Shown here: piece by piece, positions 34,171-42,855 of the stretch
How the letters are laid out: every line of letters starts with the position of its first letter
How positions within the stretch are numbered: the first letter of the stretch is position 1
Assembly: GCF_000172155.1 (NCBI RefSeq)
Contig: NZ_ABIZ01000001.1
Span: 4,001,105-4,065,104 of the forward strand
Source: Verrucomicrobium spinosum DSM 4136 = JCM 18804
Lineage (GTDB): Bacteria; Verrucomicrobiota; Verrucomicrobiia; Verrucomicrobiales; Verrucomicrobiaceae
DNA length: 64,000 nt
Reading direction: 5' to 3'
Translations under genes and position numbers: made by a program
The notes under the pieces: model-generated
Databases searched by the model: none
What the model was told of the DNA's origin: nothing
What the model saw: only the letters and a program-made list of their open reading frames with translations

Positions 34171-37100
34171 TCAATCTGGCGTGTGCAACTGAGATTTCAT
34201 ACTTTCGACTACATCCCCCTTGCCATGTGGTGCGTGGCTTCGCTTTCTGTAATCGCTTAGCATGCGGTTCAAAATCCTATCTTGCCATACCGTTTTCGAG
34301 TGGAATGCAATAACTATGCAGCTAGCCAGTATGTTACTTTCACCCTCCCTTTTCACATTAGCTTTGTCGCCCAGTTGTCGAACCTTCTCTATCTGATCGC
34401 CCGTGAGATTTGGCGCCCACCTTGATCGAGGTAATCCCATCTGGGTCCACAGAGCTACGGACGCTAATTCCTGAATCCCTTCGATTTCGCTTTCCAACCA
34501 GATTTCAAGAATGGAATCACGCCCTATGTCAGAAAGTTGGGTTGATGACTCACTGTAGTACGCCATGAGAGTCCAAGCCCAAATTGCAGCACCCACCACC
34601 GCGCTAGATCGATGCTTCAAGTTTGCAACAACTGGCTCTCTTAGAATGATCCATTCATTTAGGTCAAAGTGTCCTTCGGATTGGGTGTCAAATCGATCTG
34701 CTATGGCGAACAAGCCTCTGGCCACAAGCTCGTCCTCATCGCTTGTTAGCAGGCAATTGAGTTGCGGGTCAATTTTCCCTTTGGTCACCGCTTTCCCGGT
34801 CAATATTGCTCCCGCAATCGTGGCGCAGACGGAGTGTTGATATCTGAATGGGTGATCAAACCTCCTAAATAGCAACCATGAGTGGTGAAACAACTCTGTG
34901 CCATATGGGCCACGACCAATTGTACGAAGGTCCAGCGAATCTTGGCCTATCTTTGCGCATGACGCCACTACTTGAATTGCGGACGTAATTGTCTCAGGTG
35001 AAGCTTCAGCTTCTTCAACAAGACACTGCATGATTCGCGGGATCGCTGGATCTAGATGCTGCCATGAACTTTTGCTCACACCTTTGTCCGCGCGGGCTTG
35101 CGTGGTCGATTCGGGGTAGCTGACCCTTCTGATTAACTCAAGAATCAAGGGTTCAGCCTGCTTGCGTGACAAGACCGCAGCCATTGGAACAACTTCTTTC
35201 CACTCATCTGAGAGCAAACAATGCGCCAATGGAGTAAGGACGTTGTCATTGGTTTCATAGTCAAGATAATGCCCCTCGGCCGCAGCTACTGCGGCAAGGT
35301 ACTCTTGGAATGTTAAATGTCTAAACTGATAAAATGGAACCGTTATACCTGCATCAACCTGCCGACCGGCTTCTAGCAAGACGCTGGAACGCAACTCGAC
35401 TCTCTTGAGGAACTCAAGTGGAGAACCTTTGGAATATCGCCGAATGTGAGGCAACCGATCTCGAGCCTCTTCCAGAAGCTTCAATAGCTCTTTTTCAGTC
35501 GCAGTCTGTTTACCTTGCTTCATAAGCTGAAAAGCAATACAGGCAAGTTGCGGCACGGACTCTTTGAGATTGAGCGGCTCATGTCCTTTGATGTTCCATG
35601 TATCAAGCAAGACCTCGACTGCTCGGCCATACAAACTGACGCGATCAGGAGGGAGGCGACCTGCGCCGTGCTTCACCACCAAAAGCATCGTTAAAAGCAG
35701 GGGGTTTTCAGCAAGCCGATTTAGTGAAGGATTGGACAGCAACTGCCGAACAACCTCACCCATTTCCTCCACTGCTTCACTGGAATCTCCTGCCATGAGG
35801 CACCTCCAATGGTCACACAGGCTTCTAATTGCATCCGGTTCCAAAGGCGCAACTCGCCATCTTTCGCAAAACCTGGATAGCCGCGGTGCAATCAATCCAA
35901 ACCCCGCTTCGCGACTTGTCACAACTAACTTTATCCTTGGATACTGATCCAAGAATGCCTCGAGGTGCTCAACAAATGACTCGCGTCCAGCATCATCATG
36001 TATCTCGTCCAATCCGTCAACAAGCAACAAAACGTTGCCAGCTTGAAGCAACGGAACTAAAGCTTCCCGTAGACCGTCAAGATCAAGTTGACCGGTAATG
36101 GCGGCAAGGTTTCCAAGAAGTGTCAAAATTGGCTTTCCTATATATTCTCGCCATTCTCGGCACCTTATTAGAACTGGCGTGAGGTCAACTGACGGCAAAT
36201 GATCTTCAGTTGCGTTACGGCGATTGGGATTAGCATATGCTACTGCAAGGCGCTTCAATAACAGCGTCTTGCCGCCACCTGGCAAAGCAAGGAGTGCCAA
36301 ACAGCGTTTAGATGTGAACGCCTTTCCGAAGTCGACAGGCTTTCCGAATCGTTTTACCCACTTGTCCAGTTTTTGTTGTGCCTGGGGGTCGTTTTTAGAG
36401 AACTCTGGAGAGCATCTAGTTACCTTCAAGGGCACAAAAAGGCGCTCGAGATCAAACTTGCGCTGACCAAGCTCCATGTCCGCCCGCACACCTTCGATGG
36501 TCATTTGACCACAGTCTCTCACGAGGTACTCCCTGTATCGTTGGAGCAGCGCCCTTGAATTAGCGTCGTCATTCACGCTGGGCCCGCTTGGTGCAATTGA
36601 CTTATTTTGTAAATTTTTGGAGGGCAGAAGGGAATCTAAAAATTGGGGGAGATCTTGAAAACGCTCCCCGTATCCTATTGGCTCAACAAACCCACGCCAA
36701 CTAGGATCAGCGTGGCGCATCGAAACTTGTGAGTTGAGTACCAATGCATAATGTTGGGGGGCTGCGGTGTTCATTTTCTCTCGCAACCATTTCACTAGGG
36801 CCGTGAAATTGGGGTCACTGAATGTCTCCCCGCAGCCGACAAAAAGCAAACGTTTGAATGAGCACATGCTCTTTTGCATGAGATCGCGAATTTCGCTTCG
36901 CAGTGTTGCGTCGTAGTCTCGTATGCCTAGAACGCAAGTGGCAGGTCTAGTCCATGAGCCGTGGAGATGTAGGATTCCATCGGTTTCATTTCGCATCCAC
37001 GATGCTGCTTGTTTTACTTCATCCAAAGTGATCGCCTGACTACTTGTCACCGATTCCAGCAGGTGGTCGTAGTTTAATGTGCAGAAGGGTATTCTAGCGT

Positions 37101-37524
37101 TCTTTAGACCCACAATTGATCTTGCCAACGCCTCATTGCATGCGAATTCTGCTTTGAATACATGTTCCAGCCAACGCGAGTAGAGGTCTCCATTTGGCGC
37201 AGATAATTTGCGACTCACGAATTCCGCGGCGCCGAGCAAGTCGTCAATGTCTGTTGAATTGAGTTGGGCTTGCCACGCAGCGAATTGCACGTCGGATATA
37301 AGACCTTTTTTTTGCGCATGGGCGAATCCATCTTGCACGAGGCCTGCCCATGACATTGATGGCATTTTCCCCTCAGTCAGCGCGATGCTCACGCCGGTTC
37401 CGACAACTAACACAAGCTCCTGACGCGCTATTGATTCTTTGATCTGTGCCAAATCACTGTGTTGATTTATGCCTTGGACTGGATTGACATTGGCTTTGGG
37501 GCTTTTTTTGCTTCGCATTTTCAT
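34171..37524 (-). CDS. SIR2-NACHT protein, probable antiphage STAND
   Basis: The 1117-residue protein has an N-terminal SIR2-like NADase domain (about 30-300): GTGVS at 42-46, CTLNYDHLLE (N151), ILHLHGSW (H188) and FVGCGETFSDPNF. A NACHT NTPase (about 400-700) follows, with Walker A LPGGGKT (K419) and Walker B VLLLVDGLDE (D503, D506/E507). The rest is helical, HEAT-like, the usual sensor region. In characterised bacterial STAND defence proteins, ligand binding drives oligomerisation and SIR2 domains deplete NAD+, killing the infected cell. The gene is AT-richer than the chromosome around it and lies among transposon relics. Confidence 0.92.
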   Translation of the reverse strand: MKMRSKKSPKANVNPVQGINQHSDLAQIKESIARQELVLVVGTGVSIALTEGKMPSMSWAGLVQDGFAHAQKKGLISDVQFAAWQAQLNSTDIDDLLGAAEFVSRKLSAPNGDLYSRWLEHVFKAEFACNEALARSIVGLKNARIPFCTLNYDHLLESVTSSQAITLDEVKQAASWMRNETDGILHLHGSWTRPATCVLGIRDYDATLRSEIRDLMQKSMCSFKRLLFVGCGETFSDPNFTALVKWLREKMNTAAPQHYALVLNSQVSMRHADPSWRGFVEPIGYGERFQDLPQFLDSLLPSKNLQNKSIAPSGPSVNDDANSRALLQRYREYLVRDCGQMTIEGVRADMELGQRKFDLERLFVPLKVTRCSPEFSKNDPQAQQKLDKWVKRFGKPVDFGKAFTSKRCLALLALPGGGKTLLLKRLAVAYANPNRRNATEDHLPSVDLTPVLIRCREWREYIGKPILTLLGNLAAITGQLDLDGLREALVPLLQAGNVLLLVDGLDEIHDDAGRESFVEHLEAFLDQYPRIKLVVTSREAGFGLIAPRLSRFCERWRVAPLEPDAIRSLCDHWRCLMAGDSSEAVEEMGEVVRQLLSNPSLNRLAENPLLLTMLLVVKHGAGRLPPDRVSLYGRAVEVLLDTWNIKGHEPLNLKESVPQLACIAFQLMKQGKQTATEKELLKLLEEARDRLPHIRRYSKGSPLEFLKRVELRSSVLLEAGRQVDAGITVPFYQFRHLTFQEYLAAVAAAEGHYLDYETNDNVLTPLAHCLLSDEWKEVVPMAAVLSRKQAEPLILELIRRVSYPESTTQARADKGVSKSSWQHLDPAIPRIMQCLVEEAEASPETITSAIQVVASCAKIGQDSLDLRTIGRGPYGTELFHHSWLLFRRFDHPFRYQHSVCATIAGAILTGKAVTKGKIDPQLNCLLTSDEDELVARGLFAIADRFDTQSEGHFDLNEWIILREPVVANLKHRSSAVVGAAIWAWTLMAYYSESSTQLSDIGRDSILEIWLESEIEGIQELASVALWTQMGLPRSRWAPNLTGDQIEKVRQLGDKANVKREGESNILASCIVIAFHSKTVWQDRILNRMLSDYRKRSHAPHGKGDVVESMKSQLHTPD

Positions 37525-37628
37525 GGCCTCATTATTTTCATCGACAAATTAGACAAGAAATGTTTTGCTATAGGAAATCAAGTCCAAATAGAACGTTTAG
37601 CGTTTTTTGGGTGGGAGCTCTCGGCGCC

Positions 37629-37793
37629 CTACCCATTCCGCCTTTTTTTGGCTGTTGCAGTTTGCAACGAGCTTTGTATAGCCCAAAATTCATCGAGATC
37701 CCTCCACTCATTGTCGGTGACGCGCCCCACTGTGTGGTGCGCAATATTGGGGTAACTTTTCGCGATTCGCGTGCACTCGGCACACTTGGGCAT
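37629..37793 (-). CDS. Possible small CxxC protein or gene remnant
   Basis: From an ATG at 37793 a 54-residue frame reads MPKCAECTRIAKSYPNIAHH and GRVTDNEWRDLDEFWAIQSS. It is in frame with, and downstream of, the IS630 relic, so it may be the surviving end of a gene truncated by that element. It lies 104 bp upstream of the SIR2-NACHT start on the same strand. The CxxC could bind zinc. No family is recognised. Confidence 0.35.
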   Translation of the reverse strand: MPKCAECTRIAKSYPNIAHHTVGRVTDNEWRDLDEFWAIQSSLQTATAKKRRNG

Positions 37794-37825
37794 GGATGTC
37801 GGCAGCTTGCGCCGTCCAGGCAAAC

Positions 37826-38379
37826 AGGTTGGATCCTTGTTGTAACAGGGCTCGTAGGCGTCGATTGCGCAGATCAGGTCGGGCACACCATGGAGCCTCA
37901 GCGCAGTCGTTTGGTGGTGATGTCTCGAAAGAACCTCTCCACCATATTGAGCCACGAGATGTTTGTCGGGGTAAAATGCACCTGGATTCGAGGGCATCGC
38001 CTGAGCCAAGCCTGCCCCGGGGCGTGGTTGTGCGTTAGCATAGTTGCCGACGATGAGACGCAGGTGCTTGTCAGATGGTGTCGGGACTTGAGGAGTTTCA
38101 GCTCCTCCTGGGGTCGGTGTTGTTGCTGACGGGTGCTTATGACCGTGGCGTCTGCCACGTTGAGCGATGCAAACAACGTGGCGGTGTACCGTGCCGTTTG
38201 TAGTCATGGGTGAAGGTGGCGGCGAGCCCCGTCTTTAATGCCAGGGCCTGACTCCTCTCGTCACTACTCAGAACCAACACGTGCTCCACAAGACGCTGAG
38301 GGCTAAAAGCGCTTCGAGATAGGCTCTCTAGGGTTAACTCTTGCTTCTCATGCAAGGCGATGGTGACGGCATTGGACAT
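37826..38379 (-). pseudogene. IS630-family transposase relic
   Basis: Pieces in three frames match IS630 transposases: AVTIALHEKQELTLESLSRS, ALALKTGLAATFTHDYKRHG, SLNVADATVISTRQQQHRPQ, KHLRLIVGNYA, VHFTPTNISWLNMVERFFRD with ITTKRLR, and VPDLICAIDAY. The catalytic-domain start is missing and several frameshifts occur. It separates the protease gene from the SIR2-NACHT gene. Confidence 0.85.
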
Positions 38380-38493
38380 GCGCTACAACAGCACAGGCAT
38401 TGCAACGCAAGTGTCACACTAGTTGCTGCGCACTACTAAGTTTCATATAGTTCTTTATCCCAACATGTAGGAATGAAGTATTTGTGAATGCAT

Positions 38494-39237
38494 CTAAAAT
38501 TTGTCTCTAAGCAGGGAATGTTCGTCCAAGTAGTCGATCCTGCTTACAAGGAGAGGTGATTGCGAGTCTCGTCCTTCGTAGAAGATTCCAATGATCAATG
38601 GCCGGTTCTCCCTAAAAATGAATGCTGGTGATCCGCTGGCACCTCCAAGCATTGAGCTAGTTGTGTACAAGTCCGAATTGCCATTGCTTACGATATTGGC
38701 CTGGTTTGGCCAAAGGTGTACATGCCTAATTCCAACATGTGCTATGGGATACAAGGCCGCCCAATAGTCTTCTCGGATAGGTAGGGACAAGAGATGTCGA
38801 CCAACGCTGGGATAACCTATAACGTAGCACTCTTCACCCTCTAGAGGTTTAGGGATTGGGTGAGGCTGAGTGAAAAACTTCTCCTCTAGAGTAGAAGGGT
38901 CTGAAAATATTGGGGTCGGCTGTGTAGTGGTGAAATATGCTTGATCAAGTTCACGGGATTCGGATTTCTCCCACAAGTGGAGTTCTTTGATGATGCAAAG
39001 GGTGCCTGAAATTGAAAACACTACCCGCCCTTGGGGATGGGATCTGCGAAAAATCTCCATCTCGTCCCAGACGTGAGCGCATGTAGCATGCAATTGAATT
39101 GCTCCACTGCGCATTCTAAAGCAAGTGCCAAGCGGGCGCCATAACTCTGGTTTTTGAATATCGTAGGCTAAGTAGATCGGCGATACACTCTTCCTTAAGT
39201 GGTCTCCGAGTTTAAGCAGTTGTTCGGAGAAGTTCAT
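38494..39237 (-). CDS. Trypsin-like serine protease, cytoplasmic
   Basis: The 247-residue protein looks like a chymotrypsin-fold peptidase: H55 in LHATCAHVWDEM, D98 in SRELDQAYF and S203 in MLGGASGSPAFIF. There is no signal peptide or membrane segment, unlike most bacterial trypsin-like enzymes, so it probably acts in the cytoplasm. It is AT-rich, lies at the island's right edge beside the liv operon, and shares strand with the SIR2-NACHT gene 970 bp downstream, with an IS630 relic between. A role as accessory defence protease is possible but unproven. Confidence 0.75.
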   Translation of the reverse strand: MNFSEQLLKLGDHLRKSVSPIYLAYDIQKPELWRPLGTCFRMRSGAIQLHATCAHVWDEMEIFRRSHPQGRVVFSISGTLCIIKELHLWEKSESRELDQAYFTTTQPTPIFSDPSTLEEKFFTQPHPIPKPLEGEECYVIGYPSVGRHLLSLPIREDYWAALYPIAHVGIRHVHLWPNQANIVSNGNSDLYTTSSMLGGASGSPAFIFRENRPLIIGIFYEGRDSQSPLLVSRIDYLDEHSLLRDKF

Positions 39238-39386
39238 TGCGGAGGGTCAACGAATTGCACGGCAGGAAGTAAAGTGCATGAGAAGCTTCAGCGCAATTTC
39301 AGCGAAGTTCCCGAGAGTTGCAAGATGAGGGCCGAGGGGATCCGGGGTCGTTACGCGTCACTCATCGCCCCTGCCAGCCTTGCCCT

Positions 39387-40094
39387 CTAATCCCCCAAAT
39401 AAGCCTCGCGAACCTGCGGATTCTGACGTAGAGCCGCCGCGGAGTCTTCCAAGATCACTTTCCCAGTCTCCAGGACATAACCGTAGTGGGAGATGGCCAA
39501 CGCCAGGTTGGCGTTCTGTTCCACCAGCAGAATCGTCAGGCCGCGCTCTTTGTTGATCTTGACGATCTGGTCAAAGATGGCGCGGACGAGCATGGGTGCG
39601 ATGCCGAGGGAGGGCTCGTCCAGCATGAGGCACTTGGGCTTGCTCATGAGGGCCCGGGCGATGGCGAGCATCTGCTGCTCACCACCGGAAAGGGTGCCGG
39701 CGAGCTGGGAGATGCGCTCCTTGAGCCGGGGGAACATGGTGAAGGCGTAGTCCACGTCCTCCTTGATACCGGCTTTGTCCCGACGCAGGTAGGCACCCAT
39801 TCTGAGGTTCTCCTCAACGGTCAGGTTCGCGAAGACCATGCGGCCTTCCGGCACATGGCAGAGGCCCTTGGAGACCACGGCGTGAGGGGACTGGTTGGTG
39901 ATTTCCTTCCCGTCGTACTTCACCTGACCGCCACCGGCGCGGATGAGGCCGGAGATGGCGCGGAGGGTGGTGGACTTGCCCGCGCCGTTGGCCCCGATGA
40001 GCGTGACGATGGACTTCTCCGGCACCTTCAGGGACACCCCGTGCAGGGCCTTGATCGTTCCGTAGGAGACTTCGAGTTGGTTGACTTCAAGCAT
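39387..40094 (-). CDS. livF: Branched-chain amino-acid ABC ATPase LivF
   Basis: The 235-residue ATPase drives import of branched-chain amino acids or related compounds together with LivG. It has Walker A GANGAGKST, signature LSGGEQQ and Walker B KCLMLDEPS, and the LivF-type end (VREAYLGD). The ATG at 40094 overlaps the livG stop by 8 bp and gives the standard length; an ATG at 40112 would add six residues. It is last in the liv operon. Confidence 0.95.
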   Translation of the reverse strand: MLEVNQLEVSYGTIKALHGVSLKVPEKSIVTLIGANGAGKSTTLRAISGLIRAGGGQVKYDGKEITNQSPHAVVSKGLCHVPEGRMVFANLTVEENLRMGAYLRRDKAGIKEDVDYAFTMFPRLKERISQLAGTLSGGEQQMLAIARALMSKPKCLMLDEPSLGIAPMLVRAIFDQIVKINKERGLTILLVEQNANLALAISHYGYVLETGKVILEDSAAALRQNPQVREAYLGD

Positions 40095-40875
40095 CGAGCG
40101 GGCCCTTTCCATCCTCGGTGCCCAGGTAGGCGGCGATGACTTTCGGGTTGCTTTGAATTTCTGCGGGCGTGCCTTCAGCGATCTTCACTCCGTACTCGAG
40201 CACGGCGATGCGCTGGCAGATGCCCATGACGACCTTCATGTCGTGCTCCACGAGCAGCACGCTGATTTGGAATTTGTCTTTGATGAACTGGATGAGGTGC
40301 ATGAGCTCCTCTTTCTCCGTGGGGTTCATCCCGGCGGCGGGCTCATCCAGCAGCAGGAGCTTGGGCTTGGTGGCCAGGGCGCGGACGATCTCCAGGCGGC
40401 GCTGATCACCGTAGCAAAGCGACTTGCACGGCGTGGACGCCTCCTTGCCCAGATCGAAGATATCGAGCAGGTCGAAGACCTCGTTCTCGATCATCGCCTC
40501 CTCATCCAGGAACGCTGGTCCGCGGAAGAGGGAATGGGCAATGCCATGCTGCAGGTGCATCATCTTGGCCGTGCGCACGTTGTCGAAGACCGACAGCGAG
40601 GAGAACAGGCGGATGTTCTGGAAGGTGCGGGCAATGCCGAGCTTCGTGATCTGGTGCGGCTTGTGCCCTGGCACGGAGACCCCGCCGAACTTGATGCTGC
40701 CGCCCGTGGGCTGATAGACCCCGGTGATGAGGTTGAACACCGTCGTCTTGCCGGCACCATTGGGCCCAATGAGGCCGACGAGTTCACCCGGCTGGATGGA
40801 GAACGTCAGGCCCCCGACAGCGCGCAAGCCGCCGAACTGGATGGTGACGTCGTTGAGTTCAAGGACCGAACTCAT
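40087..40875 (-). CDS. livG: Branched-chain amino-acid ABC ATPase LivG
   Basis: The 262-residue ATPase has Walker A GPNGAGKTT, a LivG-type segment (KPHQITKLGIARTFQNIRLF), a signature region reading LCYGDQRRLE and Walker B LLLLDEPAAGMNPTE. It forms the nucleotide-binding half with LivF. Its start overlaps the end of livM by 4 bp, and it has one of the few purine-rich sites in the window (GGAGGA, 7 bases before ATG). Confidence 0.95.
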   Translation of the reverse strand: MSSVLELNDVTIQFGGLRAVGGLTFSIQPGELVGLIGPNGAGKTTVFNLITGVYQPTGGSIKFGGVSVPGHKPHQITKLGIARTFQNIRLFSSLSVFDNVRTAKMMHLQHGIAHSLFRGPAFLDEEAMIENEVFDLLDIFDLGKEASTPCKSLCYGDQRRLEIVRALATKPKLLLLDEPAAGMNPTEKEELMHLIQFIKDKFQISVLLVEHDMKVVMGICQRIAVLEYGVKIAEGTPAEIQSNPKVIAAYLGTEDGKGPLDA

Positions 40876-41849
40876 GCGGACTTCCTCCTTTTCTTCTCAA
40901 AGGTGACGGGCAGAAGGCCCTGAGGCCGGACAATCATCATGATGATAAGCAGGATCGAAAACACGATCATGCGGTATTTCTCGGCATCGCGGAGTTGCTC
41001 ATTTAGCACGGTCAAGCCGATGGCAGCGACTACGACACCCAAGGTGCTGCCCATGCCGCCGAGGATGACCATGATGATGATGTCCACCGACTTGAGGAAA
41101 CCAAAGCCCTTAGGATCGATGGCACCGAAGAGGTGGGCGTACAGTCCACCAGCGAGGCCCGCGAAGAAGGCGCCCAGCACGAAGGCCACCACCTTGTAAC
41201 GCACCGTGTTCACCCCCATCGATTCACTGGCGACCTCGTCATCCCGCACCGCCAGGAAGCCCCGGCCGTAGGTGGAGTTCACCATGGAAGCCACGACATA
41301 GATGCAGATGGCAGCGATCCCGAAGACCCAGAAGAAGGTGGTGTAGTCTGGAATACCCCGCATGCCCAAAGCACCGCCGAAGGGGCCATTGCTGGCGGTA
41401 TTCTGGAAGATGACCCGGATGATCTCATTGAACCCGAGGGTGACAATGGCGAGGTAGTCGCCCCGGAGACGAAGGGAGGGCACGCCTACCATCCAGCCGC
41501 AGGCCGCCGCACAGAGGCCGCCGACCAGCAGGGAGATGATGAACGTGACGGCATGCGGCGCAGGTCCGGGGCCACCCAGGAGGTTCATCAGAGAGGGCCC
41601 CATCTCCACCGAAACGGCAGCCGCCATGTAAGCGCCTACGCCCATGAAGCCGGCGTGTCCCAGGGAGAACTGACCGGTGTGGCCATTCACCAGATTCAAG
41701 CTCACGGCGAGGATGATGTTGATGCCTGCGATCAACATGATCTGCAGGACATAGGCATCGATGTTGTCTGATGCCTGCGAGACCCCGAAGCTGACCAGCA
41801 GGGCCAGCAGGAGGAGCGCTTGAGTACGGTACTTGAGAAGAAATTGCAT
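40872..41849 (-). CDS. livM: Branched-chain amino-acid permease LivM
   Basis: The 325-residue inner-membrane protein has about eight to ten helices and LivM-family blocks: ISLNLVNGHTGQFSLGHAGF is seen here as AVSLNLVNGHTGQFSLGHAG, plus GDYLAIVTLGFNEIIRVI and the late GGMGSTLGVVVAA. It pairs with LivH as the membrane channel. It starts 11 bp after livH ends. Confidence 0.95.
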   Translation of the reverse strand: MQFLLKYRTQALLLLALLVSFGVSQASDNIDAYVLQIMLIAGINIILAVSLNLVNGHTGQFSLGHAGFMGVGAYMAAAVSVEMGPSLMNLLGGPGPAPHAVTFIISLLVGGLCAAACGWMVGVPSLRLRGDYLAIVTLGFNEIIRVIFQNTASNGPFGGALGMRGIPDYTTFFWVFGIAAICIYVVASMVNSTYGRGFLAVRDDEVASESMGVNTVRYKVVAFVLGAFFAGLAGGLYAHLFGAIDPKGFGFLKSVDIIIMVILGGMGSTLGVVVAAIGLTVLNEQLRDAEKYRMIVFSILLIIMMIVRPQGLLPVTFEKKRRKSA

Positions 41850-41860
41850 CGTGACCAGAT

Positions 41861-42784
41861 TCAGACCTTTTCACGTTCCACCTTGCCAAGCAGACCCGAG
41901 GGCTTGAACAGCAAAATGAGAATGAGGATGACGAAGGCGACGCCCTCCTTATACCCCGAAGGGATGCCCAGCTTCTGGCTGTAGCCGGTGACGAGAGTCT
42001 CCACCACGCCAATGATCATGCCACCCAGCGCGGCACCAGGGATGTTGCCGATGCCTCCCAGCACGGCTGCCACGAAGGCCTTGATGCCTGGCTGGATGCC
42101 CATGAAGGGATCCACGGAAGGATAGAGAGATGCGTACAAAATGCCGCCGGCCGCCGCGAGGGCAGAGCCAAGGCCGAAGGTGAAGGAAATGACCACGCTG
42201 GTATTCACCCCCATGAGGGCGGCCGCAGTGGGGTTCAAGGAAAGGGCCCGCATGGCCAGCCCCAACCGGGTGCGCATGACGATGTAGCGCAGTCCGACGA
42301 GGAGGGCGGTAGTCACCACCACCACAATGACCTGCGTCATAGTCACCGTCAGCCCGCCCAGTCCGCTGATGTTCTGCCGGGGGATCAGCGCCGGGAAGGG
42401 CTGCTGCGTGGCCCCGAAGACGAGCTGACCGGTGTACTCAATGAAGAGCGAGACCCCGATGGCGGTGATCAGGACGTTGAGCCGCGGGCGATTGCGCAGC
42501 GGCCGGTAGGCGAAGTATTCAATCGCAATACCGAGGGCCGCGCAGATCGCCATGGAGGCGAGCATCACCACCGCGAGCGCGAGGGGCCAGGGCAGGCTGT
42601 TCAGCAGGGGCTCGAGGGCCTTGTGGACATAGAGTCCGCCAAAGGCCCCGAGCATGAAGACATCCCCGTGCGCGAAGTTGATGAACCGCAGGACCCCGTA
42701 CACCATCGTGTACCCCAACGCGATCAACGCGTAGATGGCACCGAGGAACAGGCCGTTGAGAAGTTGCTGAACGAACTGATCCAA
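41861..42784 (-). CDS. livH: Branched-chain amino-acid permease LivH
   Basis: The 307-residue permease has multiple helices and LivH blocks: LFLGAIYALIALGYTMVYGV, FINFAHGDVFMLGAF and PGIKAFVAAVLGGIGNIPGA with LGGMIIG. Together with LivM it forms the translocation path. It lies 71 bp after the substrate-binding protein gene. Confidence 0.95.
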   Translation of the reverse strand: MDQFVQQLLNGLFLGAIYALIALGYTMVYGVLRFINFAHGDVFMLGAFGGLYVHKALEPLLNSLPWPLALAVVMLASMAICAALGIAIEYFAYRPLRNRPRLNVLITAIGVSLFIEYTGQLVFGATQQPFPALIPRQNISGLGGLTVTMTQVIVVVVTTALLVGLRYIVMRTRLGLAMRALSLNPTAAALMGVNTSVVISFTFGLGSALAAAGGILYASLYPSVDPFMGIQPGIKAFVAAVLGGIGNIPGAALGGMIIGVVETLVTGYSQKLGIPSGYKEGVAFVILILILLFKPSGLLGKVEREKV

Positions 42785-42855
42785 GGTGCGCTCTCGATTA
42801 AGGGTGGGGCTGCTGCGTCAGGTCAGATGAGTTAGCGAGAGTTCCTAGAGCGAAA

